DNA of 19,341 nucleotides, from contig MSJH02000612.1 of the NCBI GenBank assembly GCA_001931875.2, positions 1 to 19,341 of the forward strand, in the 5' to 3' direction. Origin of the DNA: Byssochlamys sp. IMV 00236. Taxonomy: Eukaryota > Ascomycota > Eurotiomycetes > Eurotiales > Thermoascaceae. The translations under genes and the position numbers were made by a program. The notes below the pieces were generated by a model. It saw only the letters and a program-made list of their open reading frames with translations. It made no database searches and was not told where the DNA came from. Shown here one piece after another: positions 19,339 through 19,341 of this stretch; positions within the stretch are counted from its first letter, which is position 1; each line of letters begins with the position of its first letter.

Positions 19339-19341
19339 GAA

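Overview
This is a nuclear fungal fragment, almost certainly from the Mucorales (Mucoromycota). The genes carry many short introns (about 45-110 nt) with GT..AG ends and CTAAC/CTAAT-like branch sites. A secreted aspartic protease is of the rhizopuspepsin type, non-coding DNA is AT-rich with long T tracts and microsatellites, and two decayed genes at the right resemble repeat families I associate with Mucorales genomes. All spliced models were built by hand: each junction was checked for splice signals, reading phase and continuity of protein motifs.

Left part (1-6507) is a run of minus-strand genes: the 5' part of an Lrg1-like LIM/RhoGAP regulator of Rho1 signalling (cut by the window edge); a short holo-ACP synthase; a FYVE-finger protein ending only 61 bp before the ACP synthase start; and an unrecognised basic protein with a C-terminal membrane anchor. 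The middle (6575-10564) is on the plus strand: a Zn2Cys6 transcription factor, divergent from the membrane-anchored gene across only 67 bp, followed by a PNS1/CTL (SLC44-type) membrane protein that uses a GC-AG intron. A tRNA-dihydrouridine synthase 2 (minus) converges on PNS1 with 62 bp between stop codons. Then come a small broken-looking ORF and the rhizopuspepsin-like protease (minus) with its TATA box.

Right part (13.8-19.3 kb) changes character. About 3 kb of AT-rich DNA has no intact gene, though some stretches read like decayed protein. Next is a recognisably broken gene (two introns, two frameshifts, one nonsense codon) of what looks like a Mucorales family with a PD-(D/E)XK-nuclease-like core. 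A 384-bp element with about 54-bp terminal inverted repeats flanked by TA (a Tc1/mariner-type MITE) sits 23 bp upstream of its start codon. The end of the window holds another broken, probably repeat-derived coding sequence containing a perfect 28-bp palindrome, and a 23-T tract.

The housekeeping genes do not form a pathway together; they are ordinary closely packed fungal genes. The most unusual part is the right-hand junkyard, where a lineage-specific nuclease-like gene, a MITE and a retroelement-like ORF lie side by side.
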